A DNA stretch of 64,000 bases from JAGRKR01 sp041397725 (GCA_041397725.1 JAWKVZ010000004.1:248001-312000); one strand, 5' to 3'; positions 1 to 8,464 are shown, counted from the first letter of the stretch. The notes: generated from the sequence alone by a model not told the origin. Made by a program: numbers and translations.

Positions 1-1
1 C

Positions 2-586
2 GCCGTCTCGGACCCGATCAAGGGCAGCGCCATCGCAGCGCTCGAAGAGCTCAGAAGCCGTGGCCTCGACATCGTGATGGTGACGGGCGACACCGCCAGA
101 ACGGCCGATGCCGTGGCGCGAAAGCTGGCCATATCGCGCGTCCATGCCGACACCCTGCCCGCGGACAAGGCGCGCATCATCGATGAGCTGAAGCGACAAG
201 GCCGCAAGGTGGCGATGGCCGGCGACGGCATCAACGACGCCCCTGCGCTCGCCACCGCCGATGTCGGCATCGCCATGGGCACGGGAACCGACGTCGCCAT
301 CGAAAGCGCGGGAATTACGCTGCTGAAGGGCGACCTCGGTGCGCTCGTGCGCGCGCGCCGACTCGCCGAGGCGACTATGAGCAACATCCGGCAGAACCTG
401 TTTTTCGCGTTCGCCTACAATGCCTTGGGAGTACCGATCGCAGGCGGCCTGCTCTATCCCGTGTTCGGCCTGCTGCTGTCGCCGATGATCGCCGCGGTGG
501 CCATGAGCCTGTCCTCGCTCTCCGTCGTCGGCAATGCGTTGCGGCTTCGCCAGATGTCGCTCGGCGGCACTGCCGGCTCCCGATAG
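2..586 (+). CDS. copA: Cu(I)-translocating P-type ATPase, C-terminal part (5' end outside window)
   Basis: The reading frame is open from base 2 and begins mid-protein at the DPIKG hinge of a P1B-type heavy-metal ATPase, which uses ATP to export metal across the inner membrane. Visible in order are the hinge TGD motif, GDGINDAPALA and MGTGTDVAIESA of the phosphorylation domain, then the last two transmembrane helices. These carry YN (FAYNALG) and MSLSS, the pair typical of Cu(I)-selective CopA proteins. The N-terminal metal-binding domains, the CPC helix and the DKTGT phosphorylation site lie outside the window. The protein ends normally at TAG with an ALRLR tail after the last helix. Subfamily assignment is confident; metal specificity rests on the two helices seen. 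Confidence 0.9.
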   Translation, partial: AVSDPIKGSAIAALEELRSRGLDIVMVTGDTARTADAVARKLAISRVHADTLPADKARIIDELKRQGRKVAMAGDGINDAPALATADVGIAMGTGTDVAIESAGITLLKGDLGALVRARRLAEATMSNIRQNLFFAFAYNALGVPIAGGLLYPVFGLLLSPMIAAVAMSLSSLSVVGNALRLRQMSLGGTAGSR

Positions 587-759
587 ATCAGCATCCCAGC
601 GAAAGCGCGGGTGCCGCGATGTTCATGCGGCATTCATCTGCGCTCCAGGAAGACTAATGGCGTGGTGGCCAAGACACGCTGCTCCTATGCCGAACGAGGT
701 GGCGTTCGGGGGGCGGAGCTAGAGCCATCGGAAAATCGGCATACGGGAGCCAAACAATC
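587..759. other. Intergenic stretch with a short hairpin
   Basis: No credible gene lies here; the short frames are GC-driven. A perfect 7-bp inverted repeat, CCGAACG/CGTTCGG with a 6-nt loop, sits at 690-709 about 50 bases before the cysteine-rich small gene. It is not followed by a T-run, so it is not an obvious terminator for the ATPase gene; it could be an operator or leader hairpin. Confidence 0.3.
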
Positions 760-1095
760 ATGAAGCGATTTCTCTTGCCTTTGCTGAGCCTGGTGGTCGC
801 TGTCGGCCTCATGGTCACGGCGGCTGATGCCGCCCCTGTCGGCAGCACCCTGCCGTCGATCTCCGGCATCGCCGCGGATGGTAGCGTCGTCGAGAAGGTT
901 CATGGCTGCCATCGCCGCTGCGCTCCGGGCCCGCGCGGCCACGTGCATCGTCACGCCGGGCCGAACTGCGTGCGCGTCTCGTGCGGTCGCCCCGGCTACC
1001 GTCCGCGCCGCCAGTGCAACAAGGACTGGCACTGCGAGAAGACCGGCCCGCTCGGCCTGAGCAAGCGCTGCTACTGGCGCACGCTCTGCAACTGA
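760..1095 (+). CDS. Small secreted cysteine-rich protein of unknown function
   Basis: A 111-residue protein that I do not recognise. It has a clear Sec signal peptide: MKR, a hydrophobic core of about 17 residues, and cleavage near AADA at residue 24. The mature part has eight cysteines (50, 54, 70, 75, 86, 92, 104, 110), many Arg and His residues, and no other hydrophobic stretch, so a disulfide-bonded periplasmic or extracellular protein is likely. A strong intrinsic terminator follows, which supports a real monocistronic gene. It lies next to a copper exporter; a metal-binding role through its His/Cys residues is possible but is only an inference from that neighbourhood. Confidence 0.7.
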   Translation: MKRFLLPLLSLVVAVGLMVTAADAAPVGSTLPSISGIAADGSVVEKVHGCHRRCAPGPRGHVHRHAGPNCVRVSCGRPGYRPRRQCNKDWHCEKTGPLGLSKRCYWRTLCN

Positions 1096-1159
1096 GAACG
1101 GCATTGCCCGGCTGACCCGAATCGGGTGAGCCCGGCATGCGCCTGACGCCTGAAGACCG

Positions 1160-1190
1160 GGAGCGCCCAGATGTCTGGGCGCTCCTTTTC
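1160..1190 (+). terminator. Intrinsic terminator after the cysteine-rich gene
   Basis: A perfect 12-bp inverted repeat, GGAGCGCCCAGA / TCTGGGCGCTCC, is separated by only two bases, so the top pairs must open to form a loop. It is followed by CTTTTC. It lies 65 bases after the stop of the small secreted protein gene and before the convergent gene on the other strand. Confidence 0.8.
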
Positions 1191-1251
1191 GTTTCCGGCA
1201 GGCGACGACCGCGCGCGAATGAGCGCACCCGTCGACACCAGGGGCGACCGC

Positions 1252-2022
1252 TCAGAACTTGGTGAGGAGATTGACGGAGGCGTAGGGACTCGTCGGGCGC
1301 TGATAGTCGCCGGACGTGCCGAACGAGCCGGACACCTCGCCGCCAGACCACTCGTAGCGCAGCAGCAGTCCGGCGCGCATGGCATCATACTCGCGATTGC
1401 CGACTGCCCCCGCCTCGAGGCCGACCGAAAGGCGGCCAATCGCGCGCCAGCCGATCCGCGCGCGCGTCCAGTAGCTGGAATGGACGCTGCTCCAGCTTCC
1501 ATCGAGCGCGCCCCACCAGCGCGGACCGAGGTCCACCCAGTTCTCGAGCGCCAGCTTGACCCCGGACGCGGCGCCGGTCAGGCGCGTCACCGGATCGTGC
1601 GGGCTGACCAGCCGCGTCTCGTAGGCATAGCCGACGAAGGCCTTGCTGGTGAGCGAGCCCAGACCGACCTGCCAGCCGACCAGCGCCTCCGTGAACGAAA
1701 CCGTGCCACGGAACGCCGTCGGCACGACGACCTTGCCACCGACCAGCCTGTTGCCGTCGTAGCCGTATCGCCCATAACCGCCGACCGCGCGCAGCCTGAA
1801 GCCAGGCGCATGCAGACCACCGAATGGGGCTATGGTCGTGCCGCTGTAGACGGCCCAGGCATCCGGCGTGGCTTCCGCCCCCGCCCAGACCTCACCCCAG
1901 GGCGGGGCCGCCGGCTCCGATTGAGCGTGGGCGGTGGGCGGGCCCGCACCACAGAGCGCAAGCGTCACGGCACCCAGGGCCAGGAGCCGTGAGCAGACCG
2001 GCAGCAAGCGACGCACCCTCAT
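1252..2022 (-). CDS. BcsS-like outer-membrane protein (cellulose biosynthesis protein BcsS family)
   Basis: A 256-residue protein with a long Sec signal peptide (cleavage near AHA at about residue 33). The mature part is rich in Gly, Tyr and Trp in alternating hydrophobic strands and ends in LLTKF, a C-terminal aromatic residue typical of beta-barrels. The GGYGRYGYDG region and overall layout resemble the BcsS family found near cellulose synthase genes in Hyphomicrobiales. No bcsABC genes are in this window, so a link to cellulose is only by family. I chose the ATG at 2022; a GTG two codons earlier is possible. Alternative: a generic porin-like outer-membrane protein. Confidence 0.6.
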   Translation of the reverse strand: MRVRRLLPVCSRLLALGAVTLALCGAGPPTAHAQSEPAAPPWGEVWAGAEATPDAWAVYSGTTIAPFGGLHAPGFRLRAVGGYGRYGYDGNRLVGGKVVVPTAFRGTVSFTEALVGWQVGLGSLTSKAFVGYAYETRLVSPHDPVTRLTGAASGVKLALENWVDLGPRWWGALDGSWSSVHSSYWTRARIGWRAIGRLSVGLEAGAVGNREYDAMRAGLLLRYEWSGGEVSGSFGTSGDYQRPTSPYASVNLLTKF

Positions 2023-2487
2023 CACCACGAAACGCCACGCAGACTGAGCAACAACTGGGAGGAAATTCCCAGCTCGAGAAGAACGCCGTCAGAAAGCCCG
2101 GTCAACGCATCGTCGCTGGGACACTACCTGATTGTTTCCCTTGATGATTGCGCCGTCGCCCCTGAACTCCCGCCGAGATTGCATTTTGCGGCGCGCCAGT
2201 GATCGCGAGGGCATCACGAAGCGTATCAACCGCACGAATGGCTTGCAGCCAGCCGCTTCCACTCGACATTCCTTGACCTCCTCAGCGAGCCGAGATCAGC
2301 CGGTTTCATGCCGCCGAAGGGGCAGCTCTCCGTATGACGCGACACGCACCGAGCTGTTGCGGTCGGAACTTCCCCCCATGACCCGCCCGAGTGCAGACAA
2401 GAAGACACAGACCCCATTGAATCCAAGTCCTGGAGGCACCATCTCGCTCAAGATTATTCACTATAGCGGACCGAGGATTTCTCAATA
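2023..2487. other. 465-base intergenic stretch, lower GC towards its right end
   Basis: I see no supported gene here. A plus-strand frame across 2132-2488 lacks an ATG start, has protein-unlike composition and abuts the next start without a ribosome site of its own. Base composition falls towards AT around 2450-2480, where TATAGC (2462-2467) could be part of a promoter for the next gene, with no convincing -35. Confidence 0.4.
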
Positions 2488-3396
2488 ATGCCCAATGACT
2501 TCAAGTCCGATCATCCAACGTGGACGTGCTCTGTCATTGATAGGCTAGATAATGCTCTACCGTTTTCCAGAGGTCTTCTTGCTACAAGCATTCTGGCAAC
2601 GGGAATAGATACGCCGTCTGCTTACGAGGTCGCGCGGGTCATTCAGGAACGACTGTACAGAAGCGGCGCGGAACGTATCGACTCGGAAGCGCTCATCCGG
2701 ATGACCGCCGAAGAGATCGCGCGGCTGGTTTCCAACGAGGTCGCCGACCGCTACCTGCTCTGGCGAAAGGCGCGCCGAATCGGGCGCCCCATCATCATCT
2801 CGTTGCTCGGCTCCAGCGGCGTCGGCAAATCCACGCTGGCCACTCGGCTGGCACTTCGCCTCGGTGTAAATCGGGTCGTCACGACGGATTCGATCCGCGA
2901 AGTGCTGCGCACAGTGATCCCGAATTCAGTCTTGCCGGAACTGCACGTGTCCTCCTACGAGGAGATCGAAACAGACCTGCCCGAAGCGCAGTCATCGACC
3001 TATCACCGCCAGTCGCGCGCTGTCGTGGCCGCGTGTGCGGCAATCGCCCGGCGCTATGTCCACGAGCAGAGAAATGTCCTGTTCGAAGGCGTCCACCTCT
3101 TGCCCGGATATCTAAGCCGCGAGCTCAAGAGCATGGACGAGAATCCGATCGTCGTCGAAGTTCTGCTGACGCTCAAGGATGAGCGGCTGCACACTGCGCG
3201 CCTGAACCATCGACTGGCGAAAGAACCGGGCCGCGATGGCCGCCGGAATCTCATGCACTTCGAGATCATTCGCTCTCTGCAAGAGAACATGCGGGGGCTG
3301 GCGGAAGCCGCCACCATACCCGAATTCGATGTCGGCAGCGATCAGGACCTGACGCAGAAGATCGTTCGAGAGATCGTCACCAAGGCACTGGGCTAG
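2488..3396 (+). CDS. 2-phosphoglycerate kinase-like P-loop kinase
   Basis: A 302-residue protein with an N-terminal ATP-cone-like segment (about 20-90) and a P-loop kinase domain. The Walker A is GSSGVGKST at 108-116, followed by TDSIREVLR at 133-141 and a PELHVSSYE segment. This combination is characteristic of the 2-phosphoglycerate kinase family, known in archaea from cyclic 2,3-diphosphoglycerate synthesis; the bacterial role is poorly defined. A GAGGA ribosome site lies about 10 bases before the ATG. The first 150 bases of the gene are clearly richer in A+T than the surroundings, which suggests acquisition by transfer. The substrate is not certain. Confidence 0.7.
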   Translation: MPNDFKSDHPTWTCSVIDRLDNALPFSRGLLATSILATGIDTPSAYEVARVIQERLYRSGAERIDSEALIRMTAEEIARLVSNEVADRYLLWRKARRIGRPIIISLLGSSGVGKSTLATRLALRLGVNRVVTTDSIREVLRTVIPNSVLPELHVSSYEEIETDLPEAQSSTYHRQSRAVVAACAAIARRYVHEQRNVLFEGVHLLPGYLSRELKSMDENPIVVEVLLTLKDERLHTARLNHRLAKEPGRDGRRNLMHFEIIRSLQENMRGLAEAATIPEFDVGSDQDLTQKIVREIVTKALG

Positions 3397-3826
3397 ATGA
3401 TGATACCAGGAACCCTCGCCCTCTGACCCTTGACGGACAGGGCGTCGTGCTCAGCTCTCCGATCAAACGCTTCCTGAGGCAGTTTTCGCACGACAACGGG
3501 CTGGAATCTCGTTTGATGCAGCGCAACAATCAACCCGTCATGACTCCGGCGCGGCACTCTACGTCTCACAGTCCCACCGCATGCTCCGGGAGACACCGAT
3601 CGAGGACCTTGATTCGATCGCTATTCTGATGAAATCCATAGAGAATTGATCTGCATATAGAGCTGCTGCGCCAACATGTTGCAGGCGATTGATCAGGGAA
3701 TGCCTTATCGCGCCCGCGAAACCGTATTGCACCGCGAAAAACTGTTGCTATAATGCAATCGTCAACCATGTTCCGCGCCGAACTGCCGCCGGATCATGCG
3801 TCAGACGCTTCAATGGAGAGTGTTTC
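3397..3826. other. Lower-GC intergenic stretch with a possible gene remnant
   Basis: No intact gene is supported. Plus-strand frame 3434-3649 is open for about 70 codons and reads protein-like, ending in LDSIAILMKSIEN and a TGA, but it has no usable start codon. It could be the tail of a decayed gene or chance. The right part holds the phasin promoter and leader. Confidence 0.3.
3727..3754 (+). promoter_or_regulatory. Extended -10 promoter for the phasin gene
   Basis: The -10 hexamer TATAAT (3749-3754) is a perfect consensus and is preceded by TG-N (TGCTATAAT), making it an extended -10. TTGCAC lies 16 bases upstream at 3727-3732. Predicted transcription starts near 3761, giving a leader of about 65 bases before the phasin ATG at 3827. 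Confidence 0.6.
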
Positions 3827-4249
3827 ATGACTGCGCCGGAGCGTTTCGAAGCGAAGAACGGGCCCTTCACGAACTTCTTCGGCATGTATTGCGGCAATGC
3901 CGATGCCACGGCGAAAGGCCTCGAGCCGTATTTCAATGGCTTGCTGCGCGCCAATCTCGAGATCTTCAGCCTGATGAGCCGTCGCGCTCAGGCCTACGTG
4001 GCGATCCCGCAGCGGATAGCGAGCTGCCGCTCGCCGCAGGACGTCTACAACGAGCAGGTTCGCTTCTGGCAGTCGGCCATGGCCGACTACAGCGAGGGCT
4101 CCAAGCGGATCATGTCAGCCATGGCGGCCTGCTCGCTGGTGCCGGGTCAGGGCGCCACCGACAGCGCGTCGAGCCCGCGCGACTACATCACCTTCCCCGA
4201 GCCCGAGGCCGCGCCGCAGAAGAAGGCGCCGAGCCGAAAGGCCGCCTGA
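3827..4249 (+). CDS. Phasin family protein
   Basis: A 140-residue, mainly helical and amphipathic protein. The segment NLEIFSLMSRRAQAYVAIP followed by QVRFWQSAMADYSEGSKRIM matches the phasin fold (Phasin_2 type), and the tail is Lys/Pro/Ala-rich (QKKAPSRKAA). Phasins coat polyhydroxyalkanoate granules in the cytoplasm and control their size. The frame is open further upstream, but the ATG at 3827 is preceded by GGAGAG at 6 bases, and the family length fits this start. It is preceded by a strong promoter, so expression may be high. No pha synthase genes are adjacent. Confidence 0.8.
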   Translation: MTAPERFEAKNGPFTNFFGMYCGNADATAKGLEPYFNGLLRANLEIFSLMSRRAQAYVAIPQRIASCRSPQDVYNEQVRFWQSAMADYSEGSKRIMSAMAACSLVPGQGATDSASSPRDYITFPEPEAAPQKKAPSRKAA

Positions 4250-4280
4250 CGGTTCGACCGATCCTGTTCTGAAGGCCCGC

Positions 4281-4308
4281 CGGGCGGGGCTCGCAAGAGC
4301 CTCGCCCG
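4281..4308 (+). terminator. Hairpin terminator between convergent genes
   Basis: A 12-bp stem, CGGGCGGGGCTC / GAGCCTCGCCCG with one G-T pair and a GCAA tetraloop, lies 31 bases after the phasin stop and 24 bases from the end of the convergent dioxygenase gene. There is no clean T-run, so it is a probable rather than certain terminator, possibly used from both sides. Confidence 0.5.
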
Positions 4309-4332
4309 CTTGCATTCTGCTCCCGCGACGAG

Positions 4333-5145
4333 CTACTCGGCCGCTGGCTTCACGGCGGTTCGCCGCGAACGGGCGTAGCGCAGCAGCGCGTCGTCGTCGC
4401 ACGCCTCGATCGGCGTGAAGTCGCGGTGCGCGATCCACTCGGCACGCGTGTATTTCGTGATGTGGTTCGAGACGGCGCAAAGCGTGAGATAGACGATCTT
4501 GCGCGGATAGGGCGTGATGTTCGGCGGGCTCGCATGCACGAGATTGCCGTGAAACATCAGAACCGTGCCGGGCTTGCCCGTGGGAGCGACGATGCCGCCC
4601 GCCTCCGCGAGGCGCGTCACCGTGGCGTTGTCGAGGGTCCAGAGGGGATAGCTGGTCGTCTTCTTGTCGTGGCCGGCCGCCAGCGTGCCTTCGCGATGGC
4701 TGCGCGGGATGAACATCAGCGGCCCGTTGATCGCCATCACCTCGTCGAGGAAGACCGAGATGTTCATGGCGCGCGGCTCGGGCATGCCGTCATCGCGTTG
4801 CCAGGTGCCGTAATCCTGATGCCACTGCCAGACCTCGCCATCGAAGGGCGCCTTGGCGTTGATCTTGAACTGGTGCATGTAGAGCTTCTCGCCGAAGAGC
4901 TGCTCGAGCGGCTCGATCAATCGCGGATGGCGACCCAGGATGCCAAAGGCCTCGTTGTAGGTGTGAGCCGCGAATGCGGTCCGCGGCGCGCCTGTGCTTT
5001 CGCGCCAGACCTCCTGGCGGTCGGTCGCATAGATCGCCTCGGCCTCGTCGCGCAGAGCGGCGACTTCCTCCTCCGAGAAGCAATTGGGAAGGACGAGATA
5101 GCCCTCGGTCTCGAAGGTCGCGAGTTGCTCGGCTGTGAGCTTCAT
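4333..5145 (-). CDS. Phytanoyl-CoA dioxygenase family protein, EctD-like
   Basis: A 270-residue Fe(II)/2-oxoglutarate-dependent dioxygenase. The iron ligands H109-x-D111 are in WHQDYGTW, the distal His is H204 (LVHASPPN) and the 2-oxoglutarate-binding Arg is R215. The stretch from WHQD through DGMP to GPLMFIPRSH resembles ectoine or proline hydroxylases of the EctD branch, but there are no ectABC genes here, so the substrate is unknown. I chose the ATG at 5145 because AGGAG precedes it by about 8 bases; an upstream extension of 29 codons has no such support. Confidence 0.8.
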   Translation of the reverse strand: MKLTAEQLATFETEGYLVLPNCFSEEEVAALRDEAEAIYATDRQEVWRESTGAPRTAFAAHTYNEAFGILGRHPRLIEPLEQLFGEKLYMHQFKINAKAPFDGEVWQWHQDYGTWQRDDGMPEPRAMNISVFLDEVMAINGPLMFIPRSHREGTLAAGHDKKTTSYPLWTLDNATVTRLAEAGGIVAPTGKPGTVLMFHGNLVHASPPNITPYPRKIVYLTLCAVSNHITKYTRAEWIAHRDFTPIEACDDDALLRYARSRRTAVKPAAE

Positions 5146-5406
5146 GGCTGACACTCCTGCTGCGGCCCCTGTGCTGAAGCGAATGCTCGTGCGCCAGCCG
5201 CTCGGCTCGGGAGCCGACGACCGGCAGTCCACCGCTTCAGGTGCGACAGAATAGCCAGTCGGGACGCGCGGCGCGAGGGCTCATGGCGCGCCACTGCCAC
5301 GAAATCGTCCTGTCATGCTGCTCTGATAGCCCCAGCGGGTCAGATGCCCGCCATGCGGGGCCGCCTACGTCCCGGCCGCCACCGCCCAACGAGAGGAGGC
5401 CACGTC

Positions 5407-5637
5407 ATGGCCAGCTTTCTCAAGTTTCTCATCGCCATCATCGTCCTCGCCGTCGTCGCCGTCGGCGGCCTGTGGGGATACAAGACGTACTCCATAGCCT
5501 CTGCCAACGACGAGATGTGGGTGGCGATCAACAGCCGGCTGCCGGCGCCGCTGCGCACGTGGTCGTGCGATACCGTCAAGGAGCGCATCAAGCCCAAGGC
5601 GGGCGGCAAGGCACCTGCCGGCTGCGACTGGAAATAG
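5407..5637 (+). CDS. Small single-pass membrane protein of unknown function
   Basis: A 76-residue protein with one transmembrane helix at about 5-24 (rich in Ile, Val, Ala), then a short soluble domain ending in WSCDTVKERIKPKAGGKAPAGCDWK. Two cysteines, near residues 56 and 73, could form a disulfide if the C-terminus is periplasmic. GAGAGGAGG just upstream of the ATG supports this start. I do not recognise a family. It stands between a dioxygenase on the other strand and a MaoC gene. Confidence 0.6.
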   Translation: MASFLKFLIAIIVLAVVAVGGLWGYKTYSIASANDEMWVAINSRLPAPLRTWSCDTVKERIKPKAGGKAPAGCDWK

Positions 5638-5714
5638 CCGCCCCGACGCGCCGGCGTCACGCGCACCCGAGCAGCCGCGTTGCCATCGCCGGGCCCTCGT
5701 GCGACACCTTGCGC

Positions 5715-6203
5715 ATGAGCAGCTCCTTCGATCCGGCAGAGCACAAGCTCGCGCCGACCCGCTATTTCGAGGACTTCGCCCTGGGTGAGGTCTTCGCCCT
5801 GCCGTCGCGCACCGTGACGGAGGCGCAGTTCCTCGCGTTCCAGGCCGCCTCCGGCGACAATCATCCGATCCACTACGATCGAGAGTACTGCCGCCGGCAC
5901 GGCCACCCGGACCTGCTCGCGCACGGCTTCCAGGTGCTGATCCAGACCGCAGCAGGGGCCGGCATGTTCCCGTTCATGGTCGAGGGCTCGCTCAAGGCCT
6001 TCCTCTCGCAGTCCTCGCGATTCCTGGCGCCGACCTATGCGGGCGACACGCTCTACCCGACCCTGACGGTTGCCAGCCTTGAGCCGCAGCGCACGACGGG
6101 CGTGCTGACGCTCGCCTCACGCATCCACAATCAACGCCGCATGCTGGTGCTCGACGGGGAGCAGCGCTACCTTCTTCTCAAACGCCCCACTGCAGCATCC
6201 TGA
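5715..6203 (+). CDS. MaoC family (R)-hydratase/dehydratase
   Basis: A 162-residue single hot-dog-fold protein. The MaoC signature is present as SGDNHPIHYDREYCRRHG (hydratase motif D-x4-H at about residues 53-58) and LLAHGFQV. Members hydrate trans-2-enoyl-CoA or related 3-hydroxyacyl-CoA thioesters in the cytoplasm. A CaiB/BaiF CoA-transferase gene begins 14 bases downstream, so the two probably act on the same CoA ester. The ATG at 5715 places the fold start properly, although no strong ribosome site is visible. Confidence 0.85.
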   Translation: MSSSFDPAEHKLAPTRYFEDFALGEVFALPSRTVTEAQFLAFQAASGDNHPIHYDREYCRRHGHPDLLAHGFQVLIQTAAGAGMFPFMVEGSLKAFLSQSSRFLAPTYAGDTLYPTLTVASLEPQRTTGVLTLASRIHNQRRMLVLDGEQRYLLLKRPTAAS

Positions 6204-6217
6204 AGCGAGGTCATGCC

Positions 6218-7603
6218 ATGTCGACGGGAGCCCGGATCGCACTCTCCAACATCCTGGATGTCGTCCGCTGGAAGGACGCGCCCTCCGACACGCTGGAGAT
6301 CGCCGGCGGACCGCACGTGCTCGCCTCGCCCATGCCGGTCGCGGACCTGGCCTCCGCAGCCATCGGCGCCGTCGGTCTCGCGGTCGCAGAACTCTGGCGC
6401 CTGCGGACCGGCCGGCAGCAGACGATCGGGCTCGATTTCACAGCCGCCGGCCTTGCGATGGCATCCGGCCAGTATCTCCTCCTCGACGGCCGCAAGGCCC
6501 GCGACTGGGACCCCATCACCGGCTATTACCCCACCAAGGACGGCCGCTGGCTCTATCTGCACGCCAACTTTCCGCACCTGCGCGACGGGCTGCTGGAAAT
6601 CCTCGGCGTCCCGGCCGATCCGGACACCGTCGAGACGACCCTGACGAAGTGGACCGCCGACGATTTCGAGGCCGCGGCCGTCGCCCGCGGCCTGTGCGCC
6701 GTCAAGATGCGCAGCCGCCAGGAGTGGCATCGCGAGCCCCACTCCGCCGCCATCGATTCCCTGCCGCTCATCGAGATCACGCGTATCGGCGACGCACCAC
6801 CGCAGCCCTTTGGCGAAGGCGCCCGTCCGCTCTCGGGCATCCGCGTGCTCGACCTGACGCGCGTCATTGCCGGACCGATGGCCGGCCGCACGCTCGCCGA
6901 GCACGGCGCCACGGTGATGCGTATCGCCGGCCCGCACCTGCCGTTCATCGACGCGCTGGTGATGGATACCGGCTTCGGCAAGCTCTCAGCCCATATCGAT
7001 CTGCGGGACAAGGCCGGTCAGGCGCAACTGGCCACCCTGACCCGTGACGCGGACGTGTTCGTCAACGCCTACCGGCCCGGCTCCATCGCCGCCCGTGGCT
7101 TCGGCCCCGAGGCCCTGGCCAGACTGCGCCCAGGCATCGTCTCCGCCTCCCTCTCTGCCTTCTCGCGGGCCGGCCCCTGGTCGATGCGCCGCGGCTATGA
7201 CAGCGTCGTGCAGGCAGCCGTCGGCCTGTCACCCTTCGATCGCAGCGGCAAGCCGTGCAAGCCGCCGTTCCAGGCTCTCGACTACATCACCGGCTACCTG
7301 ACGGCCTTCGGCATCATGATGGCGCTCAAGCGACGCGCGGAGGTCGGCGGCAGCTGGCACGTCGAGCTCTCGCTCGCGCGCACGGCGCACTGGCTGCAAC
7401 GCATGGTCGACGTGCTCGGCCTGTTGCCGGAGGCGCCGGAGGCCAATCCAGCCCTGGACGCAATCGCGCCCTACGTGGCCGAGACGCAGTCCAGTTTCGG
7501 CCTGCTGAGGCATCTGACCCCCGCGCTCATCCTCTCGGAGACGCCGGGCCGTTTCTGGCGGCCACCCGTGCCGCTCGGCTCCGACCCTGCCGTGTGGCCC
7601 TGA
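6218..7603 (+). CDS. CaiB/BaiF family CoA-transferase, two-module form
   Basis: A 461-residue class III CoA-transferase. The usual N-terminal signature, LSGIRVLDLTRVIAGPMAGR with its Rossmann-like half, starts only near residue 205. Residues 1-200 look like a copy of the small/C-terminal module (GYYPTKDGRWLYLHANFP). The D of ALDYITGYL is at the expected position of the catalytic Asp. A GCGAGG site lies 7 bases before the ATG. It presumably forms an operon with the upstream MaoC gene and transfers CoA to an unknown carboxylic acid. The module order differs from standard ~400-residue CaiB proteins, although similar long forms may exist. Confidence 0.8.
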   Translation: MSTGARIALSNILDVVRWKDAPSDTLEIAGGPHVLASPMPVADLASAAIGAVGLAVAELWRLRTGRQQTIGLDFTAAGLAMASGQYLLLDGRKARDWDPITGYYPTKDGRWLYLHANFPHLRDGLLEILGVPADPDTVETTLTKWTADDFEAAAVARGLCAVKMRSRQEWHREPHSAAIDSLPLIEITRIGDAPPQPFGEGARPLSGIRVLDLTRVIAGPMAGRTLAEHGATVMRIAGPHLPFIDALVMDTGFGKLSAHIDLRDKAGQAQLATLTRDADVFVNAYRPGSIAARGFGPEALARLRPGIVSASLSAFSRAGPWSMRRGYDSVVQAAVGLSPFDRSGKPCKPPFQALDYITGYLTAFGIMMALKRRAEVGGSWHVELSLARTAHWLQRMVDVLGLLPEAPEANPALDAIAPYVAETQSSFGLLRHLTPALILSETPGRFWRPPVPLGSDPAVWP

Positions 7604-7625
7604 GACGGCTCCCTCTCGCTCCGGC

Positions 7626-8369
7626 TCAGCGCCAGTCACCGACGACCGCGTTGACGAGCGTCAGCGCCGCCACCGCCGCCGTATCGGCGCGCAGGATGCG
7701 CGGACCGAGCGAGATGCGCATGACGAACGCATGCGCCAGCAGGGCGTCGCGCTCCTCGGCTGCAAAGCCGCCCTCGGGTCCGATCAGCACGGCCACGGGA
7801 CCCGGCGCCAACGTCGACAGTGCGACGACCGGCGAGGCGATTTCCGCCCCTTCGTCGCAGAAGACGAGCCGGCGCTCCGGCCGCCACTCCGCAAGCGCAC
7901 GCTCGAGACGCACGGGCGCGACGATCTCTGGCAGATGCAGAATGCCGCACTGCTCGGCCGCCTCGACGACGTTGGCCTGCATGCGCTCCAGATTGACGCG
8001 GTCTGCAATCGTGTGGCGCGTCAGCACGGGCCGGAGCCGGCGGACGCCCATCTCGGCCGCCTTCTGCACCATGTAGTCGAGCCGGGCTCGCTTGAGCGGC
8101 GCGAACAGGTAATCGATGTCCGGCCCGCTCTCCTGCCGGCGAAGCTGGCGCACGACCTCGAGCGAAATCGCGCGCCGACCCGCCTCGTGCAGGCGCGCGC
8201 TCCATTCGCCATCTCGTCCATTGAAGACGATGATTTCGGCGCCGGCCGCGAGCCGCAGGACGTTGCGCAGATAGTTCACCTGGGCCGACGTCGGCGACAG
8301 CGTACCCCCTGCCGTCAGCTCCGCGTCAACGAACAGGCGCTGAGCTCGGAAATCGAAGTCCTGGCGCAT
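7626..8369 (-). CDS. rsmE: 16S rRNA m3U1498 methyltransferase RsmE
   Basis: A 247-residue SPOUT-class methyltransferase that methylates N3 of U1498 in 16S rRNA. The N-terminal PUA-like domain starts RAQRLFVDAEL. The C-terminal SPOUT knot is shown by LIGPEGGFAAEERD, LGPRILRADTAAVAAL and a short tail. The ATG at 8369 is chosen because GAGGAG precedes it and the protein then has the normal family length; the frame extends 23 codons further without support. It diverges from the DSD1-type enzyme gene. Confidence 0.93.
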   Translation of the reverse strand: MRQDFDFRAQRLFVDAELTAGGTLSPTSAQVNYLRNVLRLAAGAEIIVFNGRDGEWSARLHEAGRRAISLEVVRQLRRQESGPDIDYLFAPLKRARLDYMVQKAAEMGVRRLRPVLTRHTIADRVNLERMQANVVEAAEQCGILHLPEIVAPVRLERALAEWRPERRLVFCDEGAEIASPVVALSTLAPGPVAVLIGPEGGFAAEERDALLAHAFVMRISLGPRILRADTAAVAALTLVNAVVGDWR

Positions 8370-8464
8370 GCGCTCCTCGACCTGCCAATCCAAAGTGTTC
8401 CATGGTAATGCCGAACGGTCTACACCGGAACGCGCCACACGTGCGCCAGCAGGAGAGCCGATCC

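Noticed and set aside
2132..2488. 118-codon plus-strand frame before the kinase gene
   Set aside because: TTG start, no ribosome site, Ser/Arg-rich non-protein-like text.
3689..3826. 46-codon extension of the phasin
   Set aside because: The predicted transcription start near 3761 lies inside it, and GGAGAG marks the ATG at 3827.
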